Assembly (NCBI GenBank): GCA_013397435.1
Contig: VZRG01000006.1
Coordinates: 558,001 to 622,000 of the forward strand
DNA length: 64,000 bases
Reading direction: 5' to 3'
From: Erythrocercus mccallii
Taxonomy: Eukaryota; Chordata; Aves; Passeriformes; Dicruridae
Made by a program: the position numbers and the translations under genes. Shown piece after piece: positions 50,534-61,715 of the stretch; positions within the stretch are counted from its first letter, which is position 1; every line of letters starts with the position of its first letter. A model generated the notes under the pieces. That model made no database searches and was not told where the DNA came from. It saw only the letters and a program-made list of their open reading frames with translations.

Positions 50534-50554
50534 TTAATTCCAAACCTTGCTCAT
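50534..50554 (-). other. Possible upstream ORF, 6 codons
   Basis: Minus-strand ATG at 50,554 opens a frame reading MSKVWN and stops at TAA. It lies in the predicted 5' untranslated exon. If the transcript is real it could lower translation of the main frame. A second ATG just after it reads only MFW before a stop. Confidence 0.3.
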
Positions 50555-50574
50555 GGCAGAGAGAAAAATAAATT

Positions 50575-50592
50575 AAAAAAAAAAAAAAAAAA
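50575..50592 (+). repeat. Poly-A run (18 A)
   Basis: Homopolymer at the left shoulder of the CpG island, inside the predicted leftward exon (poly-T on that strand). Length is probably variable and may be inaccurate in the assembly. Confidence 0.9.
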
Positions 50593-50847
50593 GAAAAGTC
50601 TCTCCTCGTGGTGATTGCAAAGATACTCCCGGCTGCTCTGTACAGTAATCCTGGCAGTGGACTCCTGGGGCTCAGCGAGCGCTTCTCCCCTGCGCGCAAT
50701 CACGCCCCGAGCAGTGAATGGAGCGGCCGCACGGTGCCGGCGCTGCTTTCCAGTTAGAGGCGCTGCCCTGCCCTGGCCGCCGCTCCAGCGAGGCGAGGCT
50801 CGGCGGCTGCCGGTGCATCATTAGCTGAGCAAATAGGGGCTGGAGCT

Positions 50848-50855
50848 CATAAATA
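50848..50855 (+). promoter_or_regulatory. TATA-like box, rightward
   Basis: CATAAATA sits in a short AT-rich break within the island, just before GC-box sequence. A start site about 30 bases downstream, near 50,880, would be expected if it is used. An ATG with strong context (A at -3, G at +4) begins at 50,856, but it would then lie upstream of the transcript. Confidence 0.35.
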
Positions 50856-50879
50856 ATGGCGAGGCCACACCCCGCCCTG

Positions 50880-51287
50880 CGCGCCGGCGGCTGCCGCCCG
50901 GCCCGTCCGCCCCGCAGGCAGCGCCGCGGGGCCGCTGGCAGCGCGCAGGGAGTGCGGGGCGGCGGGGCAGGGCACGGCTCGGCAGCCAAGGGCTCGGCAG
51001 CCAAGGGCTCGGCCCCCGGGGGCTCAGCCGCGGCTGCCCCCGCCCCATCGCGCACCGTGCGCGCCCGCGGCGACAGCGAAACTCGCCGGGAAAGTTTCTG
51101 CCCCGGCGGGCGGATCGTGCCAGGGCTGCCAGCGCGCAGCTCGGGCCGGGGCAGAGCCGGGGGGAGGCGGCGGGACCGGGGGAGAGCGGCCCCGGGCGGG
51201 AGCAGAGCCGGGCCGGGCGCGGGGATGCGGGGAGCGGGCGGGAGGCCGGTAGGTGTCACTGTGAAGAGGGAATGAGACCGGGCTGCG
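50880..51287 (+). other. Predicted first exon of a rightward transcript
   Basis: From a start near the TATA-like box to TGCG|GTGAGG, a strong donor with last exonic base 51,287. A second possible donor, GCCG|GTAGGT, ends the exon at 51,248. The 139-codon frame through it (from 50,856) is low in complexity and includes the 15-base repeat, so I do not claim it as a protein. The product could be a non-coding first exon of a coding gene lying beyond the window, or a promoter-associated lncRNA. Confidence 0.3.
50976..51035. repeat. 15-base minisatellite in the CpG island
   Basis: The unit GGCTCGGCAGCCAAG is present twice without change (50,976-51,005), followed by two diverged units (GGCTCGGCCCCCGGG and GGCTCAGCCGCGGCT). 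The 15-base period keeps every frame open and produces GSAAK repeats on one strand and AEPLA repeats on the other. Confidence 0.9.
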
Positions 51288-54034
51288 GTGAGGGGGCGAC
51301 AGCCAGACCCCTCCGAGGGGCTCTTCCCCCCACTCCCCTCGAACGAGTTCATCTATTGGAAACTTTAAAAGCGAAGAAGAGTAAGAGAAGCGTTAGAACA
51401 GTGGTTAGATTCAGTCTCCTGGGTGATCCAGGTGTTACAGCTCAGCTTTCAGAAGCTTTTTTGCAGCGATTGAGAGCTGTATTTGCTCAAGCTCAGTTTT
51501 CCCCAAGATACGCTGAGCAGTCTTTCCCGTTTGGTGAGATTTGTGCTCTTACAACAGCAGGCCAGCACTGAAAATTTTACCCAAGGCGTCAACTCGGTTA
51601 AAGCCAAGGATTTTCCAAGCAACATCCCTAGGGTTTTGGCTTAGGTTTTCCTAAACTGTCTTGCAAGCATATTCTGTGCTGCTCTGACGTGCTGGGTGCA
51701 AACTTCTTTTGGATCAAGATTTTCACTTTTGCAGAGAGAGTTGGTCTCTGATCAGGTCGAGATGGTGTTCACTCAGCAGTGTACTGTCACAGCAGGACCT
51801 TGAGGGAGCACATCTCGTGGTGCACTTGGAGCCATCTCCCACAGCCAGAAATATGTTAAGAAGTAAACAAATATCCACAATGAATGTGCACGTGCTCGAA
51901 TCAGAGTTTTGTTTCCAACTATTATGCACTCTGGCCATGCTAACCAAAGCAGTCTATAATAGTGGTGGTATTATAACCAAAGATCAGGGAGTAGCCTGAA
52001 TACAGCACCCTGATTAAACAAATTTTGTCTGTACATGTGGATGTCTTTATGGCCTATGTCTATCAGTTACTTTGTGTAAAGGCTCATTTGCACACGTATT
52101 TCAAAGACGGGGTATCCCCAGGCTTTAGTGCCTGCCTAACAAAGTTAGTGCTTTCTTCAAGCAAGAAATTCCAATATTGTATGGCACTTACCATCCCAGA
52201 GGACACAAAAGTATGGGATGGTTCATCCTCTGAAATGAAAAGTCAGATTTGCAGCTGGTGCCAGAAGACAAATGGATCCAGAAATTTTAAAAGCTTGATC
52301 CACTTCAGATCATGTCTTGAAGGTTAATCAGCTGCTGCCTTCAGATGAACCAAACTCTTCAGATCACGAGTCCTTAAAAACATTGGTGCTCTTCCAGTTC
52401 TCCTCCTTAACACAAATAAACCACACAGAAATGTGTGAACACTTGCTGTCCCAGAGAGCGGTTTAAACTAAGCCCTCAGTTCTCTCCATGGTCAGGCAGT
52501 GTGGTTGTGAACATGATGCTGCTCATCCTTGAATTGTGGTGATATTCAAATACCTCTGACAGCAGCACCCTGGCAAAAGGAGAAGTCACTTTTTTGCTTT
52601 GGAAAATCCCCACAACTAAGTGCAATTAGAGATCGTCACACCAAGCAACAGAAGTGATTCAGCCAACCCAATGTTCTCTCTCTTGCTGTGATCTACACAG
52701 GGTGATTCAAAGGAAAATGCACAGAAAGCCACAGAACAAATATGAAAACCTTTCTCTTTTAGGAGATTCTGGGGAGATGTGTAATGGGTGGTGATACCAG
52801 TCAGAGAAAAAAAAGAATATTACCATGAAATACCAACACTAGAATTTACGATGATTCTGTCCTCCCCAAATATTTTTCCTTTAATTAAAAAAACCTACTT
52901 TTTTCCTTAATAGTCCTGATTTTCTAGGTAAGAACACAAATGTATGCTCCTTAAAATAAAGAAAAAAGAGAACAAAAAGAATATGCTCAAGCATGAATCA
53001 ACATCTGTGTTAGTTAAAGTCACTTGTGTTTGTCAGGGATTTTGTGTATGTATGGACACTGCAGGGCCATCTGCCTAGCTGCACTTCTTCACATGTGCTA
53101 GCTGCATTGGAGATAAAAAGGCAAAATGGAACACTGAGGAAAATTATGGGGCTTTCCAACACTCCCTCATGGACTTTGGGCTTATAAAATAGCAAATGAA
53201 CTACAAAGAGACAAATGCAATACTTTAATCTGTGAGATACCATCACACTCATATCTGATAGGCAAAGCCAGAGTATGCTAATTTTAAAAAGCAAATTGAA
53301 ACAAGAACAAGCTTGCCATATTGATTTATTTGTATTTAACATGTGCATATGTGCAGGTCAGACCATGCTAATTAACTTTAAAAAGTAGTTTGAACTTCAC
53401 AGCTGGGCTAAGAGAAATGGTTAAAGTTTTACTTTAGGTGTTTTGTAATAGTATGCATTGGCTTCAAGCAAAACTCAGGGAATGGAAATTACTTCTCCCA
53501 GTTATGAGGTGGGGTTTCAGCATTTACTGGCATGAATCAGCCCTGTGAGTTAAATGAAAAGTATGCAAGACACTTGCTTTCCAGGCTGTGTATTTTACAG
53601 CCTAACATGGGGATGAGGACAAGTAAGTTGGACCTTGCTTTGCAGCTGATTTTTAATCATTCCTCTATTACACAAAATGTACAATGTGTTGTACAATTTG
53701 CTTCTGGTTCTGATTTCTTGTGTGTGAGATTTATAACCAAGGGCACTTACTCTGGGTCACATCACATATGTGAGGACAGAGTCAGGCCCTTACAGGCTTC
53801 AGAGTCAGAGCACTTCTGACTCTTGCAATGTGATCTGAGCAAGCAAATCCCCCTGGCCAAAACAAATAGAGCTGATTTTGTTGTATCTGTGCATGGTGTT
53901 TGCTTCTTACCCAAACAAGTCATCTTAATGGACCCAGGCCCAGCTTTAGACCTAAACACCAACTATAGCCAGGAATAAGAAAGAGTGGATTTGGATGTTA
54001 ACTTAACACATGGGCTTGGGGGTTGTCCTTTTTT

Positions 54035-54067
54035 GCTTTGTTTTGTTTTGATTTGATTCGTTTTGTT
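54035..54067 (+). repeat. (TTTTG)n simple repeat
   Basis: Degenerate TTTTG pentamer repeat, with GATTT and CG interruptions. Confidence 0.8.
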
Positions 54068-55976
54068 TCCCCTCACTTAGGTTTTAAGCTCCTGAAGAAG
54101 TGAACACATTGTAGGAGGCAGTAGGACCAGAAGGAACACAGGTTTAAAAGAAGGCAGAAAATTAAGAATGATAAAGAGGAGAAAGACAGGAACCTTCTGA
54201 GAGGCAGTTGGATGGTTAAAGGCGGGACAGTGGAATAGAATCAAATAATTTCACTGGATAGGCAACAACTAGCTGATATGAAGATCAACAGGCTTGATAA
54301 TCAGATTCTGCTTTGAACACAAGCACAGATCAAGACAAGATCAAGTGCTAGCTATTATAAAGAAAAGTGTAGTAAAGGCATAATTAAGTGACCATCAAAT
54401 GGAATTCATTCCTTCCTTAAAAATCAAAGAAATGCTATATACAGTAAATGTCCAGATTCCAAGTGATGAGAGAAAATGCTATTAACATCTATTTTCTCTG
54501 CCCTCATTTATGAGTGTCAAATCATCCTAAAGACTTGCAGGGTCATTAGGTAATCCAATTAATTCATCGTTGTTTATTTTCTTTCTTACTGTTACAAGAA
54601 CTATGGAAAGTGTGAAATATATCAGCACTTTGTTGTGGGAAAGCTATTAGGTGTTTGTTTTGAAGGTGTGCTCATGTGAACAGCAATTTATGTTCTTTTT
54701 CACAACCAAGAGTTCAAAGATTCAAGAGATAACAAGGATAAAGCTGCTGGTGATTCTAGTGTGTGATCAGAGATGGCATAAGGTCCTTGGACATAATGTG
54801 CCCCAACTTGTCAATGGCTTGTTCTGGTGGGTCAGCGTCAGGCTGGTCATGAAGAGTGAAGGTCACAGCCTTATAAAACTGGCATCTAACTAACAATAAG
54901 CTGTCAAACTGAATTAATCAGTTTGCTTCTTAATGCTTAAGGTTCTGTGAAAGTCCATTTTCAGGAGATAATTTGTCTTTTCAGAGCTTAAGAAAAATTA
55001 GGTGCTTAAGATCAAGATTGGTGTAACCACGTAATGAGGTGCTGTTACCTGGATGGGAACAGAGGAAAGGATTATGCTCTTAGCTTGATAAAAGTCCAGT
55101 TGTCTCATTAAATAGACCCTTTGAGTGGCTTCCCTGGAAGTCAGTGGGCCAGTAACTCTGCCCTTGAAGAGACTGTGATTTGAGCAAGGTCAGAATCAAA
55201 TAAGCCCTTCTGTGTCTCCGCAGAAGATGTGAACATGTTCCTGATATGCTTCCCCTTCATGCTTCCCCTTTTCAGTGTGGCAATCACATTATTGCTCTTT
55301 CTAGGAGAAAGACAGTGTTTTAGTCAGATTTTCCACATTTTAACCACTATGACTAAATGAGGTCAGTGATACAACCAGAGTCACTGTTCTTGCACAAAGC
55401 TGTGTTTGAGTTTTTTACAAATCAAACAAGTCATCATTATTTTGCAAATCGATGAGTAAGACTATGTATAATGAAGACTTGAATGAAAGAAAGGAGAGGG
55501 TTGTTGATGCACCAAGGGTGGGTTCAGGCCGAGCAAGCTACAAATAGAAGAAAGCACAAATGCATAGAGGGTGCAACAATGTTTAATCATTGCATTGGAG
55601 ATACTTGGAATCAAGGTCATATGATGCAAGGAGTTCTATAAACACACAGGGAAATAAGGCAGCAGCAGTTATGGAGCTTTTTATCCAAACAGACAAATAG
55701 AGATAGGAGGGAAGGGAAGGCAAGGGATTACAGCAGGATAGAAGGGTCAGTGACATAGCCTTGGGTGTCATGGCCATTTCCTGCATGTGCCACTCTACAG
55801 CCTGGTACCTGATCCATTGAGCATCTACAGGGCTCACAGCACTCAAAGGAGTCCTCTTACTCTGTTGGGAAGAAGTTTTGGAAAGGTACTTTATTGTCAT
55901 TGATTCAGCTACTTCAGTGTTTTTAGACCATTATGTGAATTACTGGGTTTTTTTTAATTAAAAAATAAAAGAAGGC

Positions 55977-55998
55977 TTTTTTTTTTTTTTTTTTTTTC
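55977..55998 (+). repeat. Poly-T run (22 T)
   Basis: Long homopolymer preceded by a second T run and an A-rich patch (55,947-55,970). I see no retroposon body with target duplications around it. Confidence 0.9.
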
Positions 55999-58482
55999 CT
56001 ATTCATTTCAAGTTTGAAACACACTCCTACAAGCCTGATTATAGAAAACCAATCACCTCCAGTCTGGTCCTAGATAGTGTACCAGCACAGTCCTATTTCC
56101 TACCATCCTTCATCCTCAAATCAAGAATAATGACTGCACACCTTACAGTCTTCGATTTGTTTTGTTCTCTGTAAGCACAGACTAAGCTTTGCTGATGGAA
56201 TTTGCCATCTAATTGCTGACCACATATTGTTTGCATTCTGCAGGCTGTTCCTTAAGAGGAGCAGAAGGACTATTCTGTATATGCCTTGTCCTTCCCGAAG
56301 CCTGTCCTCTTGGCCACTGTCCCATTTACTCTCCCTAAGGAAGTTTTTGCCATGCAGAAGACATAAAAGAACTTGTGTCTCCAGATGAAAGAAGAACAAA
56401 GCTTCTTAAAAAGTTTGTAATTTGAAGCATGCATGCCAAGCAGAGCATTGACTGAAGCCATGTGAATAATGCCTGCTGTCCCCTGGAGATGTCAAGGGTC
56501 TATGCATGTGGGACCAGAGAATGCTGAGGAATGGAATCAGCCTCAGAGAGATCTCCTCTCCTACGAGTCAAGCCTGATCCTTTTGCCTTATGCCCTAGCT
56601 CTCAGTGGAGTTGGGATTTTAAACCAGATCTCTCAAGTAACCCAGTATGATTATTCTTCCATTTTCTTGAGGAAACCAAAGAAGCACTGGCTATTTTAAT
56701 GTAAATCCAATGTACCCTTTAATTTCCCCAAAGTGGAAAACATAGAGATGCTGCAGAATTCAAGTCGTAATTCCTTACCACAGCATTAAGGAATGCATTC
56801 TTGCTTCCAGCAAACTGATCCCCATTTCTCAGACTGTCGTGTTGCCTGCCATGAGGCAAGGTTTTTCTCTGGAATCAGCATGGTACAGCTGGGATTGTAC
56901 TGATGTCTTAGGTGCAATGCTGACATTTTCGTCCTTTGTTATGTAGATACTACTGCATTCTTCTAAGCTCCTAAAGAAGATAAAATTGAAGATGTGCTTT
57001 TGATTGTGTTCTGTGCTGTACTCAGGAAGTATGGCCTTTGCTAAGGTAGAAACCCTTGTCACAGGTGCCTCCAAATGCTTGTGATTCCATGGGGACAGGA
57101 GGTCTGTTTTTCCTTTCTTCACTGTCAGTGCAATAGATCTTTTGAGAGGTTCTAAAAATGCTTTTTGCAGTATATTAAATTGTCATACTTCAGTCATCAA
57201 AACCCTTCTTGAAAGCTACCCCACGGTACTCATTAGAACGTGTTGCATAAAAAGTCTGAGCAAACTCTTGGCCTGGATGGTAGAAGCCAATGAAGGCAAT
57301 GTGTGCTCAGAGGGATTTAAGGGAGTCTGCTGAGTTCTTTGTATGGCTTTTGGGCCTTGGGACAACCAGGATATGGGTTTAAAATAACATTAAATCATCA
57401 GCTTAAAATCAAGTTTTATTAGCTCAAAAAATACTTAGAAGTAGTCATAGACCCTGACCTATGTATTTATTGGCTGTTATGGATTGAAAATACATTTTAT
57501 TGCTATTATTTTACTAGTTGTCTACTCAAAGTTAGCACAGGATTGATAGAAGCACTTGATGCACCCAAAATACAGCATCACATCCTCACATTATGAACCA
57601 AGCCTCAGAATTTGCTATCATACTGAAAAGTTTCTGTTGCTTTAAATTGGGTCTTGGATTTTATTGAGAGAACTACAATTTAAAGTGAGGCTATGCTTAT
57701 ATTTTTTTCTTGAGCAACATAAACATCCCATTAAAAATTTATCTTTTTTATATTAATGTCTCCAGAATATCTGTTAATTGAATCTTTATTTGAATCTATT
57801 AGCAGTAGTTTGTTTTAAGCCAAAAAGACTAAAAAAAATTAAAATATGTAGTGTGGATGGCAACCAGTACACAGTATCTTCTCCAAAGTTATACCTTTTT
57901 AACTTAAAATCAATTTATTTATTGCCTATTATTCAAAGTCAATTAGGAGTAAAAAAAAAGTCAAAAGATAAACACTGTATTGATACAAAATATTTATTGA
58001 AAACTTTATTATTTGCCATTTTGCCACTGCTAACAGTTAAAACACTTACTTATACTCCTTCAAATTTATCTTAATGTATTTCCAAAATATAGTGAAATTG
58101 GAGATAAACATTTTCAATGATACTTCAGTGCACTCTTCCCTATTTATTCCTTCCAATTTACTTATATTACAAACACTTCCAGAAATCAGTTGAATCCTTT
58201 GTTGCCAATATCAATAAATATATGTATAATAATGCTTGCTCTTTGCTTTATGTACATTCAATTTAATTTAGCACTTGCCAAAGAACACTCATCAAAATGT
58301 TCTAAAAATTAGTTCCTTGTCCTGATTGTTTAAAAACTGCTTTTAAGATACGTTTCTCCTCTCAAATGTTAGAGAAGTGAAGGAAGAATAAAGAAGAAAA
58401 AGTTAGTGTAACACATTATGACTGTAATATCATGCACAGCCTAAATTTCTTTATAATTATTTTTTCTTTCCAGGATAAGTAT

Positions 58483-58589
58483 GGGGGGTTTTGTGGGTTG
58501 ATTTTTGGTTTTTTTTGTTTTCTTGTGTCTCTGTGTGTGGGTTTTTTTGTTTTGGGTTTTTTTTTTTGGTTTTGTTTTTGTTTTTTTCT
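58483..58589 (+). repeat. G/T-only low-complexity tract
   Basis: About 105 bases of almost only G and T on the plus strand, with one GGGGGG and three GGG runs but long T loops. The overlapping Phe/Val/Gly-rich plus frames and the Lys/Pro/Gln-rich minus frame are artefacts of it. Extreme strand asymmetry may reflect TTTTG-type repeat expansion. Confidence 0.85.
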
Positions 58590-59245
58590 GGACATCAATT
58601 TATTCTGTAAATGATCTTAGACCAAATAAATTTTTGGAAACCTCTAATTTTTGCCATAAGAGGGCATTATTCATGCACTTAGACTAGAAAATGCATCTCA
58701 ATATACACACATGCATTATAGGAAATGGTAATTATCTACACTCATGAACCAATTAATTAAATATTAATGCTTCTGTAATTAGGAATACCTTAAAGAAGTT
58801 ACTGGGACAGGGATGGTTCACTGTCCTGTGTTCTTTTCCTAGATAGTCTGAAGATGCAAGAGGAGACCAAAGAAGAGGCAAATTACTGCTTTTGCAATCT
58901 GGAAATTACCACATGAGACAACAAAGCTAAAAGTTGGAGTTTTGACCTATGGACAATTCAGGAAGTATGCCAAGGTAGGGTTAGCATTAAGCACTTGTTC
59001 ATGCCCTCCAAGAAAATGGAAGTTGAAGAGTTAGAACATGTGTAAGGCAAAAGACATGAATCCTTAAGTTCCTGCTGTGAGTAAAAGAAAAAAAAAATGG
59101 AAAAGTATTTAATCCTGAGGCTCTAACATTTTTTATGAGTGATGTAAGCTGTGAGAATGGGAGGAATACAGAGATGTGCTGTACCAAAATATGGATCTGA
59201 GAAACCTTTGGGATGGAAAAGAATTGTCTTTTCTCCACTACCCAC

Positions 59246-59349
59246 CGAAAAATTCAGAGTAGACGTTAGATCCCAAAATATAATGTAATGGCTTCTGCTA
59301 ATGTTGGTGAATGTTACGTTGTTTGCCAGAAAAATAGAAAATCTTCCCT
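59246..59349 (-). other. Exon-like open segment (unproven)
   Basis: On the minus strand a long T-rich tract ending TTCTTATTCCAG precedes 104 open bases that end in TTCG|GTGGGT. The translated segment holds two N-glycosylation-type sequons (NVT, NIS) but no domain I recognise. It would start in phase 1 and end in phase 0. Such pairs of splice-like signals are common by chance in AT-rich DNA. Confidence 0.12.
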
Positions 59350-61208
59350 CTGGAATAAGAAACAAACAAAAAATACACACTGAGTGGAACTTTCAGAGCC
59401 CTTAAAGATTGTTATCATGCAAGCTGCATTTGTGCTCTTGAGCAGAGATGGAATCAGGAGTGCACACACTGGGTGTCTTGTGCAGGGATTGTCAACATCT
59501 CATCCTGTGCCTCTGCCAGGTATTGAGAATGTCTCTAGACAAGGATTTTCTTGTGTCACCCTCATCCACCCCAATCACCAATAGATCCTTTCAATTCTGA
59601 GTCTCTCAGAACATAATTTTCTCATTTAATATTATTAACATCTACATTATTAAATATGTATTAAATACAAAGGATGTATTTCATTGTCCAGTTTCCTGGA
59701 ATAATGTACTATATCACATGATCACTACCTTTAAATCCCTTTCACTAACAGCTGTAAGAAAAAACAATGTGACAAGCAGAATACAAATTGCTTTCAGATG
59801 TGTTTTGGGTATTCTCCAGCTTGTCAATTCTTTTTTTTTCCATTGGCATACACCAGAAATGTGCAGAGATCCAGCAGTAATCTGTTATTTGCCAAAACTG
59901 GTAGTTGAAATGTATAACTGAATTTGGTCATTTTGTCATCTGTGCAGTTTTATGAAGAATTATTAATTAATATCAAAAGCATCCTGTAAGGGAAAGATTT
60001 ATGTACTTTGAATTTCAATCCACTTCATCACTGCACGGATACTACATCAAGAGTTGAAAAGCCAGAACAGCAGTTGGCACAAAAAATATTATTCTGGTGA
60101 AGTCAGTAAGTTCACTGAATTACGAACCTATAAAAAATGTGTGTTAACACCTGCATACCTTTTTAAGAACTCAATACACTCCCCAAGGCAATAATACCTC
60201 AGTATCAATAATGGAATCCCTGCTGTTAGAGATGAAAATCATATCAATAAAATTCTGCATTTGCAACCTCAGAATTTTACCTTCTTTCTCCCTTCTGCTT
60301 TAGTGAAAATGACAGGAGTTTTGTAAAATTCATCAGATAACAAATACTTGAAATGATGGACTACAGCCCAGATAAATTCCAACATGTGAGCTGGTGTCTT
60401 TGGAACGGGTTGAAATCACACTGCTCCATGACTGGCTGATTTTGGGAGTGCTGTCCTTGCTCCACTTGTGGAATGACAAGTGAAACTGCTTGTGTGGATT
60501 TACATACATGCCTGAACAAAACTGTAAGATTTTTGTTTGTCATACATACCAGCAGCTGCTACTCCGAAATTCTTCCTGTAATTTTTTTTTTCAATCTCGA
60601 TGTTGCTGTAATTCTAATTGTTATCTACATACTTGAAGATCAAAAGCAGTAAATGACAAATGGAACTCAGCTGGAGATGAGTGTCCACTAGTGTTTGTAC
60701 CTGCTTGGGAGCAGGGAGCCTTCTGCCAGATAATCTCATTTATACTGCTAGCAGGTTTACATTATCTTTTAATGGTAATAATTGTAATAAAATGGCAGAG
60801 TACCTCTTCTGGAGTTTTAATTCTCTATCAGAAACACTGTGCAACCTGGGATTGGTTTGAGGGGGTTTCAGTATTTTTCCAGTACTCATTTCAAGGGGTT
60901 TTTTCCAGTACCTTTAAACATGCAGTTTCATGTATGAAAGAGTGTTACTGCTTAGAAGAAAATAATTCTTATCATTTCAAGAGTCACTGGATTCCATAGG
61001 CCAGCAGATACACTTTCCTTCAGTCTCTTCTGTGTGACTCATCTAAAGGAAAGCTGCAGCCTTCTACAGGCTCCAGACTTGTACCCAGGTGTCCCATTCT
61101 TCTGTTTCTACCTGAGAAAGGAACTAGTTTTATTCAATCTGGGTCTGGTAAAAAACAAAATGAGACTATGAAGTATCTTCTATTCAGTGTTGTGGTTCTG
61201 GACTAAAA

Positions 61209-61234
61209 GCAAGCAAACAAACAGATAAACAAAC
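61209..61234 (+). repeat. AAAC-type simple repeat
   Basis: AAGC/AAAC/GATA tetramer mixture, short and imperfect. Confidence 0.7.
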
Positions 61235-61582
61235 TTCTCCCCAACTCACACGCTGGCAAATACCTGATATAAATGTACAACTCTTAAGTTTCTTCTGTGA
61301 TCTTGACGGTTAATTCCTGTGTGTCACAACTTCACCTCCCTTCCCATGTGTCTTGGCTTTGCGTCCCACAGAAAAGGAGACAAGGAGACTTCCTCACTGC
61401 ATTTTTTCTCCAGCTTCTCTATTTGAATGGGAAACTTTACAGGAAGGATTGTCTCTCAATGCTTTTTTCACCTAATGCTATATTGCCTTTAGGTTTTTTT
61501 TAAAGCTAATCCATTATGACTCAAGGAAAACTGAAAAGCTTTTAAGAAGCCATCAGCAACATCCAGTAACACCAGAGCATAC

Positions 61583-61715
61583 CTGTGTTTTTTGATGTCA
61601 TAAAAATCTGCTTTGTCAGAGAAAGTGTAACACATTTGCTGTATTTGTGTGAGACATCTTTTTAAATCCTGAGAAGGCATGAAGTTAGCAACCTGGCCAA
61701 ACTTGGAAAGGGTCA
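61583..61715 (-). other. Exon-like open segment (unproven)
   Basis: The minus strand shows TTCTTTTCCTTCCTGCAG, an excellent 3' splice site, then 133 bases open in one frame, then ACAG|GTATGC, a good donor. The 44-residue translation contains SKFGQVANFMPSQDLKRCL and a second cysteine six residues later. I recognise no family. Entry phase is 1 and exit phase 2, which does not fit directly onto the segment at 59.2 kb. It could be a real exon of an unidentified minus-strand gene or a chance decoy. Confidence 0.2.

Larger units (their letters stand above)
50452..50820 (-). other. Predicted non-coding first exon(s) of a leftward transcript
   Basis: On the minus strand the CpG island passes into moderately GC-rich sequence and ends in CCGG|GTAAGC, a good splice donor whose last exonic base is 50,452. 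The start is not defined; it is placed within the island. Before the donor there are only two short ATG frames (6 and 3 codons), so this would be 5' untranslated sequence with the true start codon in a later exon outside what I recognise. A run of 18 T (minus strand) lies inside. The AG before CAAGG at about 50,550 follows a T-rich tract, so a small separate exon 50,452-50,549 is an alternative. The gene is not identified. Confidence 0.4.
50670..51345. promoter_or_regulatory. CpG island, probable divergent promoter
   Basis: About 675 bases are very GC-rich with dense CpG, in sharp contrast to the AT-rich window. Sp1-type GC boxes (CCCCGCCC near 50,871; GGGGCGG near 50,957) and NRF1-like TGCGCGC words (50,691; 51,058) are present. 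A TATA-like CATAAATA lies at 50,848-50,855 for the rightward direction. Outward-facing splice donors flank the island: GTAAGC on the minus strand at 50,451 and GTGAGG on the plus strand at 51,288. This is the hallmark of a promoter with transcription in one or both directions. The 226-codon minus and 139-codon plus frames inside are Pro/Ala/Gly/Arg-rich and most likely open only because stop codons are rare in such DNA. Confidence 0.85.

Noticed and set aside
50672..51352. 226-codon minus-strand ORF, the longest in the window
   Set aside because: It lies wholly in the CpG island, is rich in Pro, Ala, Arg and Gly, contains the 15-base repeat, and overlaps a 139-codon ORF on the other strand. 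GC-rich DNA lacks stop codons by composition. No known domain.
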